Assembly (NCBI GenBank): GCA_020073705.1
Contig: JAIQES010000016.1
Span: 1-64,000 of the forward strand
Length of the DNA stretch: 64,000 bases
Source of the DNA: Terriglobia bacterium
Lineage (GTDB): Bacteria > Acidobacteriota > Terriglobia > Acidiferrales > UBA7541
Reading direction: 5' to 3'
Shown here: one piece after another, positions 1 through 9,313 of the stretch
Numbering within the stretch: position 1 is the first letter of the stretch
Layout of the letters: the number at the start of each line of letters is the position of its first letter
Translations under genes and position numbers: made by a program
The notes under the pieces: generated by a model
Seen by the model: only the letters and a program-made list of their open reading frames with translations
Told to the model about the DNA's origin: nothing
Database searches by the model: none

Positions 1-1943
1 TCGGCTTGCTCGCGGTTCTGCTCCGGTTCCTGATCCGTATTTTGCAATTCGTCATCGCCGGGCGTTTCCCAGATCTCCGCCGCTCGCCGCTTCTCCCGGC
101 TGGAATAATAGAGCCACCATTCCAACCAAAGCGCGACGATACTCAGGACCACCAACCACCGCCACAGATTCCACCCCCCCTGCCGCAGCGGCTCCGACTC
201 GACCGACGCCAATTCGGGTGGAGACGCCTTCAAGCGCTGCGCAGGTAGCAGCGGGACGTTCACGGCGATGCTTGTCTCACCGTTTGGTGCGATTAGGCGA
301 TACATGCCGGTTTCCGTCGCGAGCAAATGAACGTCCGGCCCCTTGCGCGCAAATGGCACATTCTTCCCCGACGGGGCAATAATTTGGGTGACAGGACCTG
401 GCAGATCCAACTCGCCGGTAAAAAGCGAGTCGGCTGCTTCATCCACCGAATGCGTCATCCATTCGATTCCCCCAGCCATAAGCAGCGGGAAAGCCGATTG
501 AAGAGGAAAATTGGAGTTGTGAGGATCAAAGCCGATGATGAGAAGCCGGCACCCATTTTGTTCGCGAGCTAGAATCAACGGTACAGGCGGGTTCCCTTCG
601 GCGGAAGCCAATACCGTATCGGTAGGCAGCACATTGAGCAAAGCAGGATTACGGACACTGACGTCGTGTGTGCGTACCCAACGCGTCACCGAGTGATGTG
701 AGTTCCAATCCGTGACGCGAAGCGGATGTGAGGAATCCGATGCTTGTCCGCTCAGAAACCAAATGGAATTGAAGGCAGGCTGGGCCGGCAAGCTCGAACC
801 TTGGTATATGGCAACGTCGGGCGAATTGTCCATGCTCATTCCCGGGGCCACGATCTCAGTCTGCAAATAGGGGTTGCTGGAAAGCACAGTCATCAAATCG
901 TTTGCGAAGAGAGAATTACTGGTAAACACGGCCACTCGCACCACCCGGAACGTCGGGAGGTTGACGACGGCGCGGTTGTCGGCGTCCAACGCATCGGGCG
1001 GGCTGATTTCGGCCTGCAACAACCCACCCCTGTCCCAGATAAATTCATTCTCCGCATTGCCCAGTTCATGGGGGTCCAGCGAAAGTGTATTCTGACCAAG
1101 CGGTTGGCCATTAACCGAAAACTTCAGGACGAGGCTAACTTTAGAGTCACTGTAATTCTTCAGTCGCGTGAGCAGATGCCAGCGATTGGGTTGCGCCGCA
1201 TCGCGCCGCAAAGACAGACGCGTGATCCCGCGGTTCTGGATGGGCGCTTCACCACCCACCAGCCGGACAAGAAATTGGGGCTGGCCGCCTTTGCCACCAG
1301 GGGTTTCGATTGCCGTCCGAAACTCGTCGAGGCTGCGCGTCTGCTGCTCGTCAAGCATTCCGGGACCGACATAAACAAGCAACCCGCTCTGCGAGTCGGC
1401 CAAGGCAGCTCTGCCCACTTCGAGCGTGCGCGGAATATCCGCCGTGCCGCTGGAAAGCCGTGCTCCCGCGACAGCCCGGCGCAGGGCTACCCGGTCGGTC
1501 GTGAACGGCAGGATCGGCGGTGCATCGGCTTCCGCGGGAAGCAGCAACACCCGATCGCCCGGGGGCAGCGAGTTCAGCAAACGCTGGGCTTCATCACGCT
1601 CCCTATCGATCCAGGGGGATTCGCCAGCGGGCCGCATTTGCGACCAAATCGACGTATCCAGTACAATCACGACGCTGCGGCCCTCGAACGTGACACCCCA
1701 GCGGGGATTCGCCAGTGCAAGGATGAGCAGCAACAGGAACAGAACTTGCGCCAGCAACGCCCAGGGTTCCCGGAGCCGCCTGCGGCGAGGTTGCACGTCA
1801 GGCTGCACGCTGGCCCAGAAGCGCAGCGTGGAAACCCGCCGGTGCAGGGGCCGCCGTTGATGCAGGTAGAGCCATAGCGCCAGCGCCGCCAACGCCGACC
1901 ACACCGCAGCCACTTCAGCCGGAGTTAACGCAAGCCAGTTCAC
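1..1943 (-). CDS. BatA-like membrane protein with degenerate VWA domain (C-terminus beyond window)
   Basis: Reading the minus strand from a GTG at 1943 gives one open frame to the window edge (about 647 codons), so the gene is partial. The N-terminus has the usual BatA layout: a membrane segment near residues 8-26, a basic stretch, a second membrane segment near 61-79, then a von Willebrand A-type start (VVIVLDTSIW). The MIDAS motif is D-x-S-x-W at residues 96-100 instead of D-x-S-x-S, so metal binding may be weakened. A long extracytoplasmic part follows, then a third hydrophobic segment (WLVVLSIVALWLEWW) and a charged Glu/Gln-rich tail. The start overlaps the stop of the DUF58 gene (GTGA), so the two are probably translationally coupled. 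It belongs to the MoxR/DUF58/BatA group, whose exact function is poorly known (envelope stress or chaperone-like roles are proposed for relatives). Confidence 0.8.
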   Translation of the reverse strand, partial: MNWLALTPAEVAAVWSALAALALWLYLHQRRPLHRRVSTLRFWASVQPDVQPRRRRLREPWALLAQVLFLLLLILALANPRWGVTFEGRSVVIVLDTSIWSQMRPAGESPWIDRERDEAQRLLNSLPPGDRVLLLPAEADAPPILPFTTDRVALRRAVAGARLSSGTADIPRTLEVGRAALADSQSGLLVYVGPGMLDEQQTRSLDEFRTAIETPGGKGGQPQFLVRLVGGEAPIQNRGITRLSLRRDAAQPNRWHLLTRLKNYSDSKVSLVLKFSVNGQPLGQNTLSLDPHELGNAENEFIWDRGGLLQAEISPPDALDADNRAVVNLPTFRVVRVAVFTSNSLFANDLMTVLSSNPYLQTEIVAPGMSMDNSPDVAIYQGSSLPAQPAFNSIWFLSGQASDSSHPLRVTDWNSHHSVTRWVRTHDVSVRNPALLNVLPTDTVLASAEGNPPVPLILAREQNGCRLLIIGFDPHNSNFPLQSAFPLLMAGGIEWMTHSVDEAADSLFTGELDLPGPVTQIIAPSGKNVPFARKGPDVHLLATETGMYRLIAPNGETSIAVNVPLLPAQRLKASPPELASVESEPLRQGGWNLWRWLVVLSIVALWLEWWLYYSSREKRRAAEIWETPGDDELQNTDQEPEQNREQA

Positions 1944-2836
1944 GCCAGCACCTGGCCGCTACGCAGGCCCCGCAGCACAAAATCCTGGTAAGCAATGCTG
2001 GTCACCGCGCGGGCGTATCTTCCGCCATTGCGCAACGCGAGTTGCCGCAAACGCGCGGAGAATTCCAGGAACCTGCGCTCATAAAGCGCCGTGCTTTGCG
2101 GCGAGCAATCCACTGTGCGTTGCGCTCCGGTCTCGACGTCTTCCAAGATCAGTTCGCCGACAGCCGAGGGGTGCTGCTCTTCCGGGCTATGCACCTGCAC
2201 CAACACGAAATCGTGACCGCCCGAGCGCAGCATTTCCACTGCCCGCTCGCATCCCTGTTCATCGAAGAAGTCGGAGATCACGATGACAATTCCCCGGGAT
2301 GTAAAATTGCCCATGAACTCTTTGACTGCCCTAAATAGCCCGGTGCCGCCTCCGCACGACTGCTCGCTCAAAAACTGGAGCACCGGCCACAAGCGGTCGC
2401 GTCCGCCGGAAACCACCAATGGTTTGTCGAGCCGCTCCGCAAACGGCAACACTGCGGCGGTGTCCAGGTGCAGAAGAGCCAAATAGGCGAATGTAGCTGC
2501 CAGCCGCCGTGCGTAAAGGAATTTCGATTCATTGGCGCCTTCGCAATCCATCGATTCACTGCGGTCCAGCAAGATGCGCACGGGAATATGCTGCTCGGTC
2601 TCGTAGATCTTCAGAAAGAGCTTTCCCAACCGGAGATACGCGCTCCAATCAAGAGAACGTGGATCATCACCGAAGCTGTACCGGCGGTAATCGGTGAACT
2701 CGAGGCCGGGGCCATGTGTGCGGGAGCGGTGCTCGGCGCCCACAGCGCCGACCAGGTTGTTGCGGCACAGCAATGTGACTTCTTCGAGCGTCTTCAAAAA
2801 TTCTCGGTCGAGTAACAGCGGTGCAGTCATAACCAT
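1940..2836 (-). CDS. DUF58 domain protein (VWA-like)
   Basis: A 298-residue protein of the DUF58 family. The family signature GPGLEFTDYRRYSFGDDPR-SLDW lies near residues 42-64 and is followed by a VWA-like fold. The MIDAS triad is intact as D91-R-S-E-S95, unlike in the next gene downstream. No signal peptide is visible, so it is probably cytoplasmic. It sits between a MoxR ATPase and a BatA-like protein, the conserved order for this gene group, in which MoxR AAA+ proteins are thought to act with VWA proteins as chaperone modules. Two in-frame ATG codons (2836 and 2830) are possible starts; neither has a strong ribosome site. Confidence 0.88.
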   Translation of the reverse strand: MVMTAPLLLDREFLKTLEEVTLLCRNNLVGAVGAEHRSRTHGPGLEFTDYRRYSFGDDPRSLDWSAYLRLGKLFLKIYETEQHIPVRILLDRSESMDCEGANESKFLYARRLAATFAYLALLHLDTAAVLPFAERLDKPLVVSGGRDRLWPVLQFLSEQSCGGGTGLFRAVKEFMGNFTSRGIVIVISDFFDEQGCERAVEMLRSGGHDFVLVQVHSPEEQHPSAVGELILEDVETGAQRTVDCSPQSTALYERRFLEFSARLRQLALRNGGRYARAVTSIAYQDFVLRGLRSGQVLA

Positions 2837-2900
2837 CAGGCCAAAAGAGGAAAAGTAACTTTGTCCGGCACTCGCCGTACAACGCAGAGCTGCGTTTTCA

Positions 2901-3920
2901 CTAGCCTTGGCTTATCTTGTCGGCGATCTCCACCAGCAGGTCCTCGGTCGTCCGGCCATCCGCCTGGGCTTCGAAGTTCAAGATGATGCGGTGGCGCAGA
3001 GCGGGCAGCAGCAACGCGCGAATATCTTCCAGACTGACATTGAATCGTCCGTCCAATAGAGCGCGGACCTTGCCACCGAGGATTAAGGTCTGGGCGCCGC
3101 GCGGCGAACTGCCGTACCGAATGTACTTGTTCGCCAGAGTGTTTCCCCGTCCTTCGGGGTGTGTCGCCATCACTAATTTCACCCCGTACTCTTGCACGTG
3201 CCGCGCCACCGGAACTGTGCGCACCACTTGGCGCATCTCCATGATCTGCGTACCATTGATTACAGGGTGCACAACGGCGGCAGTACCCTGCGTTGTGCGG
3301 TCCAGGATGTCATGCAAATCCTCCCGGCCCGGGAACGGCACGCGCAGTTTAAATAGGAAGCGGTCCAACTGAGCTTCCGGCAACGGGTAGGTGCCTTCCA
3401 TCTCCAGTGGATTCTGCGTGGCCATCACAAAAAACGGTTCTTCAAGCTGGTGGGAGGTGTGTGCCACCGTGACCTGCTTTTCCTGCATCGCTTCAAGCAA
3501 CGCCGATTGCGTCTTGGGTGTGGCGCGATTGATTTCATCGGCGAGCAGCAGATTGGCGAAGATAGGACCAGGTTGGAAGCCGAGCGATTTTCTCCCATCG
3601 CCGTTTTCCTCCACGACCGCGGTGCCAATCACGTCGGCGGGCATCAGGTCGGGAGTAAATTGGATCCGCGAGTACTTCAATGCCACAGCCTGTGCCAGGG
3701 TGCGCACCAGCAGCGTCTTTCCGAGGCCAGGTGCGCCCTCCAGAAGCACATGGCCGCCCGCCAGTAGCGCAATCAGCACCCCATCCACCACTTCACTCTG
3801 GCCTACAATCGCCTTGGAAATCTCGTGGCGAACCTCTCCCATCTTTTCGGTTAGAGATTCGGCCTGTTGGCCAAGAGGCTTGACGCTCTTCTGACCTTCT
3901 GTTCCTACCGATTCTGTCAT
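2901..3920 (-). CDS. MoxR-family AAA+ ATPase
   Basis: A 339-residue AAA+ ATPase of the MoxR type. Walker A is GAPGLGKT (residues 62-69), Walker B is LLLADEI (124-130), followed by the family's TPKTQSALLEAMQEKQVT stretch and the MATQNP sensor-1 region. The frame stays open to 4172, but that would overlap the upstream gene by about 200 bases. The ATG at 3920 is chosen because AAGGGTGGG precedes it and it gives the usual MoxR length; an ATG at 3980 overlapping the upstream stop is an alternative. Role in the family: ATP-driven remodelling of, or metal insertion into, partner proteins that carry VWA domains, here most likely the DUF58 and BatA-like products next door. Confidence 0.92.
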   Translation of the reverse strand: MTESVGTEGQKSVKPLGQQAESLTEKMGEVRHEISKAIVGQSEVVDGVLIALLAGGHVLLEGAPGLGKTLLVRTLAQAVALKYSRIQFTPDLMPADVIGTAVVEENGDGRKSLGFQPGPIFANLLLADEINRATPKTQSALLEAMQEKQVTVAHTSHQLEEPFFVMATQNPLEMEGTYPLPEAQLDRFLFKLRVPFPGREDLHDILDRTTQGTAAVVHPVINGTQIMEMRQVVRTVPVARHVQEYGVKLVMATHPEGRGNTLANKYIRYGSSPRGAQTLILGGKVRALLDGRFNVSLEDIRALLLPALRHRIILNFEAQADGRTTEDLLVEIADKISQG

Positions 3921-3969
3921 GAACCCACCCTTATTGCCTGGCATCCAGTCTGTCCTTGACATAATTTCA

Positions 3970-5439
3970 CTATTGTCCATTTTTGTCGGCGTGCTCAAAA
4001 TAGTGCTGCACGTACAAACGGTAGCGTGCCGGGATATTTTCCTGCTCCGCGCCGTTAATAACCGCCACTGCCTGGGGAGACACGTTACGAACGGGGATCT
4101 GTGCCGTACCCGTTTCGGTGGTGGCGCGCACGTGCGTCTTCTCCTTGAACTTGTTGGATTCGAGCGCGACACGATCGGGCACCGCTTTTACTTCAAGTGC
4201 CGGCTGATCTTTCTGCATGTTCTTGTTCCCCTGCTGATTTCCCGCCCCGCTGCCGTTATTTTGCGCCTTCTGTGGATTAGGCGCCTGCTGATTATTCATC
4301 TGGTTGGGCATTTGCTGGCCCGGCGAGTTCGACAGCATGTTCTTCAGCGCCTGCATAAGTGATTGCGACAAAGATTGCCCCGAGTTCTGCGATCCCGATT
4401 GCTGCTGCGTGTTGCTGGTGGGGCTTTGGTTATCTTTGCCTTCCGATGATTGCTGGCTGTCACTCTGCTGCTGTGAATCCCCAGGCTTCATTTCGCCCTG
4501 GTCGCCCGACGCCCGGGATGAGGATTGATCTTGCTGTTGCTCGTCGAGATTGGCATCTTGCCAATTCTGTTGCCCATCTTCCGCCTTAATTCCGTTTTCA
4601 TCATTCGGTTGCCAGAGATCATCGGCGGGTGGTGTCGCATCATCGGGCCGGATTTCGTCGCCCAGCAAATCCGGTTTTAAATTCATGGAGGCGGCCGTTC
4701 TCCGGAGGTCCTGCTCCATGGCGTGCACAAAAGGAGGAAGTATCGATCGTACCAGTTGGGAGCGCGCCGTTGATTGCCATAGCGCCACCATCGGGGGCCT
4801 GTGGTGCATGCGGTAGACAAAGAGCCCGGCGACGGCCAGAGCCAGCACTAGCATGCGGCCAGTGGCGGCAGGCATCCGGATGGGAAACAATGCGCGCGGC
4901 TTCACCAGTGCCAACCGCGTTACAGCATCCCGGCGCTGGCGTAACATCATCCCGCTGGTATTCTCAATGGCCCCAAAGTAGACTGCCGTCGAGCCCCGGT
5001 CGTAAAGACCTGCAACCGAATCGACGCGACAAGCTGTATCGTAGGCGGAAGGTCGCGTCCGCCACGCCCAGGCGACAATGCCTAAGGCTCCAATCGTTAC
5101 CAAAATTGCAGCCAAAATCACCACGCCGGCCAATTTCGTACTGAACGCAGCGGCCACGATCAGGCCAACCAGAATCCAGGTCCACCATTTCATCCAACCC
5201 TGCAGGCAGGTGTTGGTAAGAATTCTTCGTCGGACCGCCGCAAGGGAATCAATCACACCGTGCAGTTCCGTTGCGTAGTCATGCTTTCCAAAGTCCCGTC
5301 CTTGAAAGACGAGGTTCGCAACAGGTTGCCTTTGGTTCTCGGCAGAGATGACCTTCCAGATTCTCTTTAAGGCAGGGAAGAAGGCTGGCCCGGATACAAT
5401 GCCGGGCGCCGCTGATTTTACTTTCTCATGCAAAGACAC
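3970..5439 (-). CDS. Membrane protein with Gln/Ser/Asn-rich region, first gene of the MoxR operon
   Basis: A 489-residue protein that I cannot name beyond a resemblance in layout to DUF4175-type proteins found in this operon. It starts at a GTG (5439) with AGAGGG six bases upstream. Two adjacent hydrophobic segments (about residues 85-130) and a third (about 195-210) anchor it in the membrane. A soluble stretch follows, then about 120 residues dominated by Gln, Ser, Asn and Gly, probably disordered, and a more ordered C-terminus. It starts the gene series that continues with MoxR, DUF58 and the BatA-like protein, so a structural role in the same membrane complex is an inference from position. 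Confidence 0.7.
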   Translation of the reverse strand: MSLHEKVKSAAPGIVSGPAFFPALKRIWKVISAENQRQPVANLVFQGRDFGKHDYATELHGVIDSLAAVRRRILTNTCLQGWMKWWTWILVGLIVAAAFSTKLAGVVILAAILVTIGALGIVAWAWRTRPSAYDTACRVDSVAGLYDRGSTAVYFGAIENTSGMMLRQRRDAVTRLALVKPRALFPIRMPAATGRMLVLALAVAGLFVYRMHHRPPMVALWQSTARSQLVRSILPPFVHAMEQDLRRTAASMNLKPDLLGDEIRPDDATPPADDLWQPNDENGIKAEDGQQNWQDANLDEQQQDQSSSRASGDQGEMKPGDSQQQSDSQQSSEGKDNQSPTSNTQQQSGSQNSGQSLSQSLMQALKNMLSNSPGQQMPNQMNNQQAPNPQKAQNNGSGAGNQQGNKNMQKDQPALEVKAVPDRVALESNKFKEKTHVRATTETGTAQIPVRNVSPQAVAVINGAEQENIPARYRLYVQHYFEHADKNGQ

Positions 5440-5868
5440 AAAATACCCTCTCCCACATGTTCGACCGGGGCATTTGATAACACCAATTTACCCCCAAGAT
5501 TCCCGCTTTCCAAACTAAATCCGCAAGTGCCCTGTATCGACCAATCTTGCCTATGGCCCCTGAACACCAGGACTAACGGGAGGAAGGGGGCAGGTGGATG
5601 TCCATATTCTTTGATACCGCACGGGGCAGATTGGTTTCCCAAATTCAATGTCTTCTGACCGTCCGAAAGACAGCCAGGGACCATGGTGCAAAGAGTTGCC
5701 CTAACGTGGAATCTAAGTACAACAATCAGTGGGCCTTGTCGTGTGCGATCTCTGGCTGAAGCGTTTCAAATATGCTGGCTGGAAATAACTTGCAAACGCT
5801 TTCGTTGCGTTGCTCGAAATCGGGCGACTCAGCCGGGCCTGAGAGGAGCCGCATTTCCGCAGGGTGCC
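5440..5868. other. Intergenic region, no gene seen
   Basis: About 430 bases between the RidA gene (minus, upstream in transcription) and the MoxR operon. No ORF here has a ribosome site or recognisable product. The promoter of the operon that starts at 5439 should lie here but no box is clear enough to place. An 8-base inverted repeat (AAGCGTTT at 5759-5766, AAACGCTT at 5794-5801) with a 27-base loop is the only structure noted; it could help end ridA transcription, but there is no T-run. Confidence 0.5.
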
Positions 5869-6246
5869 TCAAAGCAACGCGATGAGATCGATTTCGACGC
5901 GGACGTCGCGCGGCAGGCGTGCGACCTCGACAGTCGAGCGCGCCGGCGGATGCGCGGTGAAATAGCGTGCATACACTTCATTCATCGCGGCAAAATCATT
6001 TATGTCGGAGAGGAATACCGTGGTCTTTACGACGCGCTGGATGGATGAGCCCGCTGCTTCGACGATGCCCTTCAGATTTTCGAGCACGCGCTCGGTCTGC
6101 CGGGCGACGTCGCCCTCGACAATTTGCTGTGTCTGAGGGTCAAGCGCGATTTGTCCCGAAAGAAACACAAATCCATTCGCCTTGATGCCCTGCGAGTATG
6201 GGCCGATGGCTTTTGGCCCTCGATCCGTTGCGACAGTATCTATCAC
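5869..6246 (-). CDS. ridA: RidA/YjgF family enamine/imine deaminase
   Basis: A 125-residue protein of the RidA family, which hydrolyses reactive enamine and imine intermediates released by PLP enzymes such as threonine dehydratase. The start GPKAIGPYSQGIKANGFVF and later SGQIALDP are diagnostic, as is the C-terminal PARSTVEVARLP-VEIDLIAL stretch with the conserved Arg that binds the substrate carboxylate. The frame is open to 6384, but the GTG at 6246 is chosen because AGGAGG sits five bases upstream and the protein then has normal family length. It follows the M1-like lipoprotein gene by 59 bases on the same strand and may be cotranscribed. Confidence 0.93.
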   Translation of the reverse strand: MIDTVATDRGPKAIGPYSQGIKANGFVFLSGQIALDPQTQQIVEGDVARQTERVLENLKGIVEAAGSSIQRVVKTTVFLSDINDFAAMNEVYARYFTAHPPARSTVEVARLPRDVRVEIDLIALL

Positions 6247-6251
6247 ACGAT

Positions 6252-6257
6252 CCTCCT
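6252..6257 (-). promoter_or_regulatory. Ribosome binding site of ridA
   Basis: AGGAGG read on the minus strand, five bases before the GTG at 6246. It argues for that start over the upstream in-frame codons that would add 46 residues not seen in the family. Confidence 0.7.
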
Positions 6258-6305
6258 GAGGTGTTGCTCCTGCCGGGCGTGTGGCGCGGCGAGAACGCAA
6301 ATAAT

Positions 6306-7781
6306 CTAGTTTCCGCTGCGCGTGCCCGGTGGACTGCTGTAGCGAGCTCGAAACTCGTCCGGAATGCCGGGACGATTGAGCCATGTGCGAAACATTTCGG
6401 CAAGGTCACGGTGTGATGCTGCTTCCGCCGCAGCCCGCAGCTCTTCATCGCCCACGTCGTCACCGCCGCGAGCCCGAACGATATGCGTAAACGCCGTGCG
6501 GAGATTGTCGCGGCCGCACAGATCCTCCAACGCAACGAAAAACAATGCAGCCTTGTAGCCGCTGGTGACGCGCTCTGCGCGCGAATACCCGGCTGGCGGC
6601 TCGATCAGCCGCGTATCCGTTGCGGTGTGCTGCGCCTGATCGTAATGTTCGAGAAGAAACGCGGCCATCCGGCGGCGGGCATCCTCGCCGCGAGTCTCGG
6701 CAGCCACGATCCAGCTGAACAGTCCCAGGCCGCGACCCATCAGAACTTGCGCTTCCATGCGCGACCGCACACGCCAGCCAAACCACGTTCGGGCAAGCTC
6801 GTATTCGGCGAGCTCAAGCACTGCTTCGTTGGCGACGCCCTGCGCGAAGGCCCGATGATCGAGCAACGCACCCCCAGGGAAAGATGCGCCGCCGGGGTCT
6901 CCTGGTTCGCCGAATTCCGCAGGCAGATCTTCCGGTGCTTCCACGATATGAACCACGGTCTTGCCCTTCGACGCAGGGCCAAAATAATCCTTGAATGCCC
7001 GCACGGAGGATGCCAGGCGCAGAGCGGCCGTTTTCGCCGTTTGTGAGTCGAGAGGTTGGAACGTCCAGAAACTCACTGCGCCCCGCGGCGTGCCGATCAT
7101 CTGCTCCAGATAACGGCCCGCGACAACGTAGGGGAGAAAATCCTCCTTCGGTTGAATGCGAAAGCGGTGGGCAACCAAGCTTCCCTCGGCGCGGCGCTTG
7201 AGCATCTTGCCGGGTGCGAGCACGCGAAAATCCGAATGGGCAAACACAGTAAGACTCTCTTTTTTCGGATTTGGGCCGCCTCTGGCAAAGATGCCGCTCG
7301 GTGGCTGCCATAGCGGCAGCGCAGTTGCATCCGCAATGTAAAACGCCACAGCCGATGCTGCGACAGGGCCGCGGCTGGCGGGTCCGGGCGCCAGGTCCCA
7401 TTCGGTGACAATCTCGCGCGACTGCTGCTGTTTCCAGACGGGATCAAAGGATGTGCGCACCAAGCGGCGATCGGCATCAGAGGTTCGCTGCGGCGAGACC
7501 TCGCGGCCGTTGATGGTCACGCGCAAATTCTGCGTCCCGAAGGCGGGCCCTTCGGGCAGGCGCACTTCCAACGAGCGAAGCGGGCGATCGCCTGTATTGC
7601 CGAGGTGATCGACGACGCGCACATGAAGCCGGTCCGGCGCATCGGCAACGGCGCGAATTTCGGTTTGTCGATCGACAAAACGGAAGCCGGGACCGAGGGG
7701 CTGCACACAGCCTGCGGTCAGCAATGCCCACGCACAAAGCGCAGCGGGAAGCGGGATGCGAAGCCGTGTTTGTCCCGACAA
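6306..7781 (-). CDS. Lipoprotein with a degenerate M1-peptidase-like domain (probable pseudoenzyme)
   Basis: A 491-residue secreted lipoprotein read from a TTG at 7781. The signal peptide ends in the lipobox LTAGC (Cys25). The fold resembles gluzincin (M1 aminopeptidase-like) proteins: the segment at 327-335 reads YELARTWFG where active enzymes have HELAHxWFG. Both zinc histidines are replaced (Tyr327, Arg331). The third ligand, expected 19 residues after the second His in the WLNEGFA element, is Arg350 in LMGRGLG. The general-base Glu328 remains. It should therefore not bind zinc in the usual way and may have become a binding or scaffold protein. The family assignment rests on this one motif and its spacing, without a structural search. 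The gene is followed by ridA. Confidence 0.62.
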   Translation of the reverse strand: MSGQTRLRIPLPAALCAWALLTAGCVQPLGPGFRFVDRQTEIRAVADAPDRLHVRVVDHLGNTGDRPLRSLEVRLPEGPAFGTQNLRVTINGREVSPQRTSDADRRLVRTSFDPVWKQQQSREIVTEWDLAPGPASRGPVAASAVAFYIADATALPLWQPPSGIFARGGPNPKKESLTVFAHSDFRVLAPGKMLKRRAEGSLVAHRFRIQPKEDFLPYVVAGRYLEQMIGTPRGAVSFWTFQPLDSQTAKTAALRLASSVRAFKDYFGPASKGKTVVHIVEAPEDLPAEFGEPGDPGGASFPGGALLDHRAFAQGVANEAVLELAEYELARTWFGWRVRSRMEAQVLMGRGLGLFSWIVAAETRGEDARRRMAAFLLEHYDQAQHTATDTRLIEPPAGYSRAERVTSGYKAALFFVALEDLCGRDNLRTAFTHIVRARGGDDVGDEELRAAAEAASHRDLAEMFRTWLNRPGIPDEFRARYSSPPGTRSGN

Positions 7782-7850
7782 GATGAAACAATTCTACCGG
7801 GGGCTGGCAGTGTGGGTCAAAACATTGCTGGTGGGTATCGTCAATTGGGA

Positions 7851-8471
7851 TCATTCCGGCTCTAAGCGAAGTGCCGCGCTGATTGTACGAATCGGCCTGC
7901 CCTTCCAGAACCGATTCCAATTGTCGAGGGAGGTGAATGTGCGGGCATGCATGCGATCAATATAGAGAGTCCCGCGCAGGTGATCGATCTCGTGTTGGAG
8001 TATGCGCGCGTACCATCCGGATGCCTCAATCACTTCTTTCTTTCCACGTTCGTTGAGAAATTCCACTCGCACGGCGCGCGCTCTCGGGACGAGAGCGGAA
8101 AAACCCTGAAGGCTGAGGCATCCTTCGAAGAACTCGGCCGTTTCAGCATTCATCGCCGCAATTCTCGGATTGATGATGACGTGAAAGGGGACGGGCAGCC
8201 TGTCGCGCTCTCGGAGCTGCTCTGCGGGGACGTCCTTATGATATTCCTCCCGGTCTTCAATCACCGCTAGCTGCAAGGAAAGACCCACTTGAGGAGCCGC
8301 AAGCCCCACGCCCGGCGCATCGTGCATGATGTTTCGCATGGACTGGATCAGTTTCTGGATTTCCTTGCTGGCGATCTCTGCGGGGCTCAGAGGCCGGGCC
8401 TGTTCCCGCAGAACTGGGTTCCCGACTTGTACGATCTCGAGTTCCACAATGCTCTCGATTCCCGCGCGCAT
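7851..8471 (-). CDS. def: Peptide deformylase
   Basis: About 206 residues. Peptide deformylase removes the formyl group from the N-terminal methionine of new proteins, using Fe(II) or Zn(II). All three family motifs are present: GVGLAAPQVG, EGCLSLQGF (metal-binding Cys) and QHEIDHLRGTLYIDR (two metal-binding His and the catalytic Glu). The frame is open to a TTG at 8504; the ATG at 8471 is preferred, although its AAGGCGG lies directly against it, so the start is uncertain. The gene stands alone on the minus strand between two lipoprotein genes; the usual partner fmt is not in the window. Confidence 0.95.
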   Translation of the reverse strand: MRAGIESIVELEIVQVGNPVLREQARPLSPAEIASKEIQKLIQSMRNIMHDAPGVGLAAPQVGLSLQLAVIEDREEYHKDVPAEQLRERDRLPVPFHVIINPRIAAMNAETAEFFEGCLSLQGFSALVPRARAVRVEFLNERGKKEVIEASGWYARILQHEIDHLRGTLYIDRMHARTFTSLDNWNRFWKGRPIRTISAALRLEPE

Positions 8472-8565
8472 CCGCCTTGGGTGTGCGCTCGTTCGTGGGC
8501 TCAAATACTTACAGGGGATGCTCGCTCAGCCCCTGGCACAAACAGGGGCGGACTTTTGGGAACTG

Positions 8566-9216
8566 TCAGCGTTTCGTGTGGCCGCGTCCCTGATAGACAA
8601 AGCCGTGACCGCCGGCAGCCTGTTGGCGCTGGGTGATATAGTGCAAGGCCTGTTCCTCGGTGACGCCGTTCTGGACCATATCCTGGATTGCAGCGTCGCT
8701 CACGCCAGCATTTCTCAGCTCCCCGAGCCTTTCCCCGGAAAGCACAGGCAAGTTCTGCGAGCGGCGTCGCGCGACGGCCAATATCACGTTGTCGGAAAAA
8801 CCCGCGAAACGCAGGGCTTGCGCCTGACCAGCCCAGAGTCCCAACTGATTCAAGTGCGCCAGTTCAAGCACCGTCTGCTCAGAGGAGCCTGCGGAAAGCA
8901 AATCCGCGATGGACTGGCCGTCGGCGAAGGGCTTTTTGCGGCTACGCGCGAGCTTGATCAGATTGATGCAGGACAAATCGGACAGGCCCGCCTGGCGAGC
9001 CTTGGCGAGTTCGCCGATTTCGGCGTTGGAGACATTCAGGGTCCGAAGCTCGCTGACACTATTGAACCACATGCCTGCCTGGTCGAGCGGAGCAGTATCG
9101 GTTTGCAGGCCACGCTTACACGCTGAAAGCAGCAACAAGGATGCAAGCAGCAGACCAAGCAAGAGACGTGGCCTTTTCGAAACCTGGCGTTGGATAAGCA
9201 AAGGCATCACCTCCAT
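8566..9216 (-). CDS. Lipoprotein of unknown function
   Basis: About 216 residues, starting at an ATG at 9216 or 9207 (a GGAGGTG lies between them). The signal peptide LLLGLLLASLLLLSAC ends in a lipobox, predicting a lipid-anchored envelope protein. The mature part is helical-looking, with repeated short blocks of the type (Leu)-x-x-AGxSDxxI, seen three or four times (for example RQAGLSDLSC, RFAGFSDNVI, RNAGVSDAAI), which suggests tandem helical hairpins. I do not recognise the family. It lies between def and rel on the same strand. Confidence 0.72.
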   Translation of the reverse strand: MEVMPLLIQRQVSKRPRLLLGLLLASLLLLSACKRGLQTDTAPLDQAGMWFNSVSELRTLNVSNAEIGELAKARQAGLSDLSCINLIKLARSRKKPFADGQSIADLLSAGSSEQTVLELAHLNQLGLWAGQAQALRFAGFSDNVILAVARRRSQNLPVLSGERLGELRNAGVSDAAIQDMVQNGVTEEQALHYITQRQQAAGGHGFVYQGRGHTKR

Positions 9217-9313
9217 TGTAGCCGGGCTGGGCACAAGCGGCGATGACATGTGCTGGGAAGATTAACGGGAAGAATAGCGGAACAGTTCGCAAAAGGAGCA
9301 GATGCCGGAATGC

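Noticed and set aside
744-1877. A 377-codon plus-strand frame
   Set aside because: It is antisense to the BatA-like gene, whose minus-strand frame has clear membrane segments and a VWA start.
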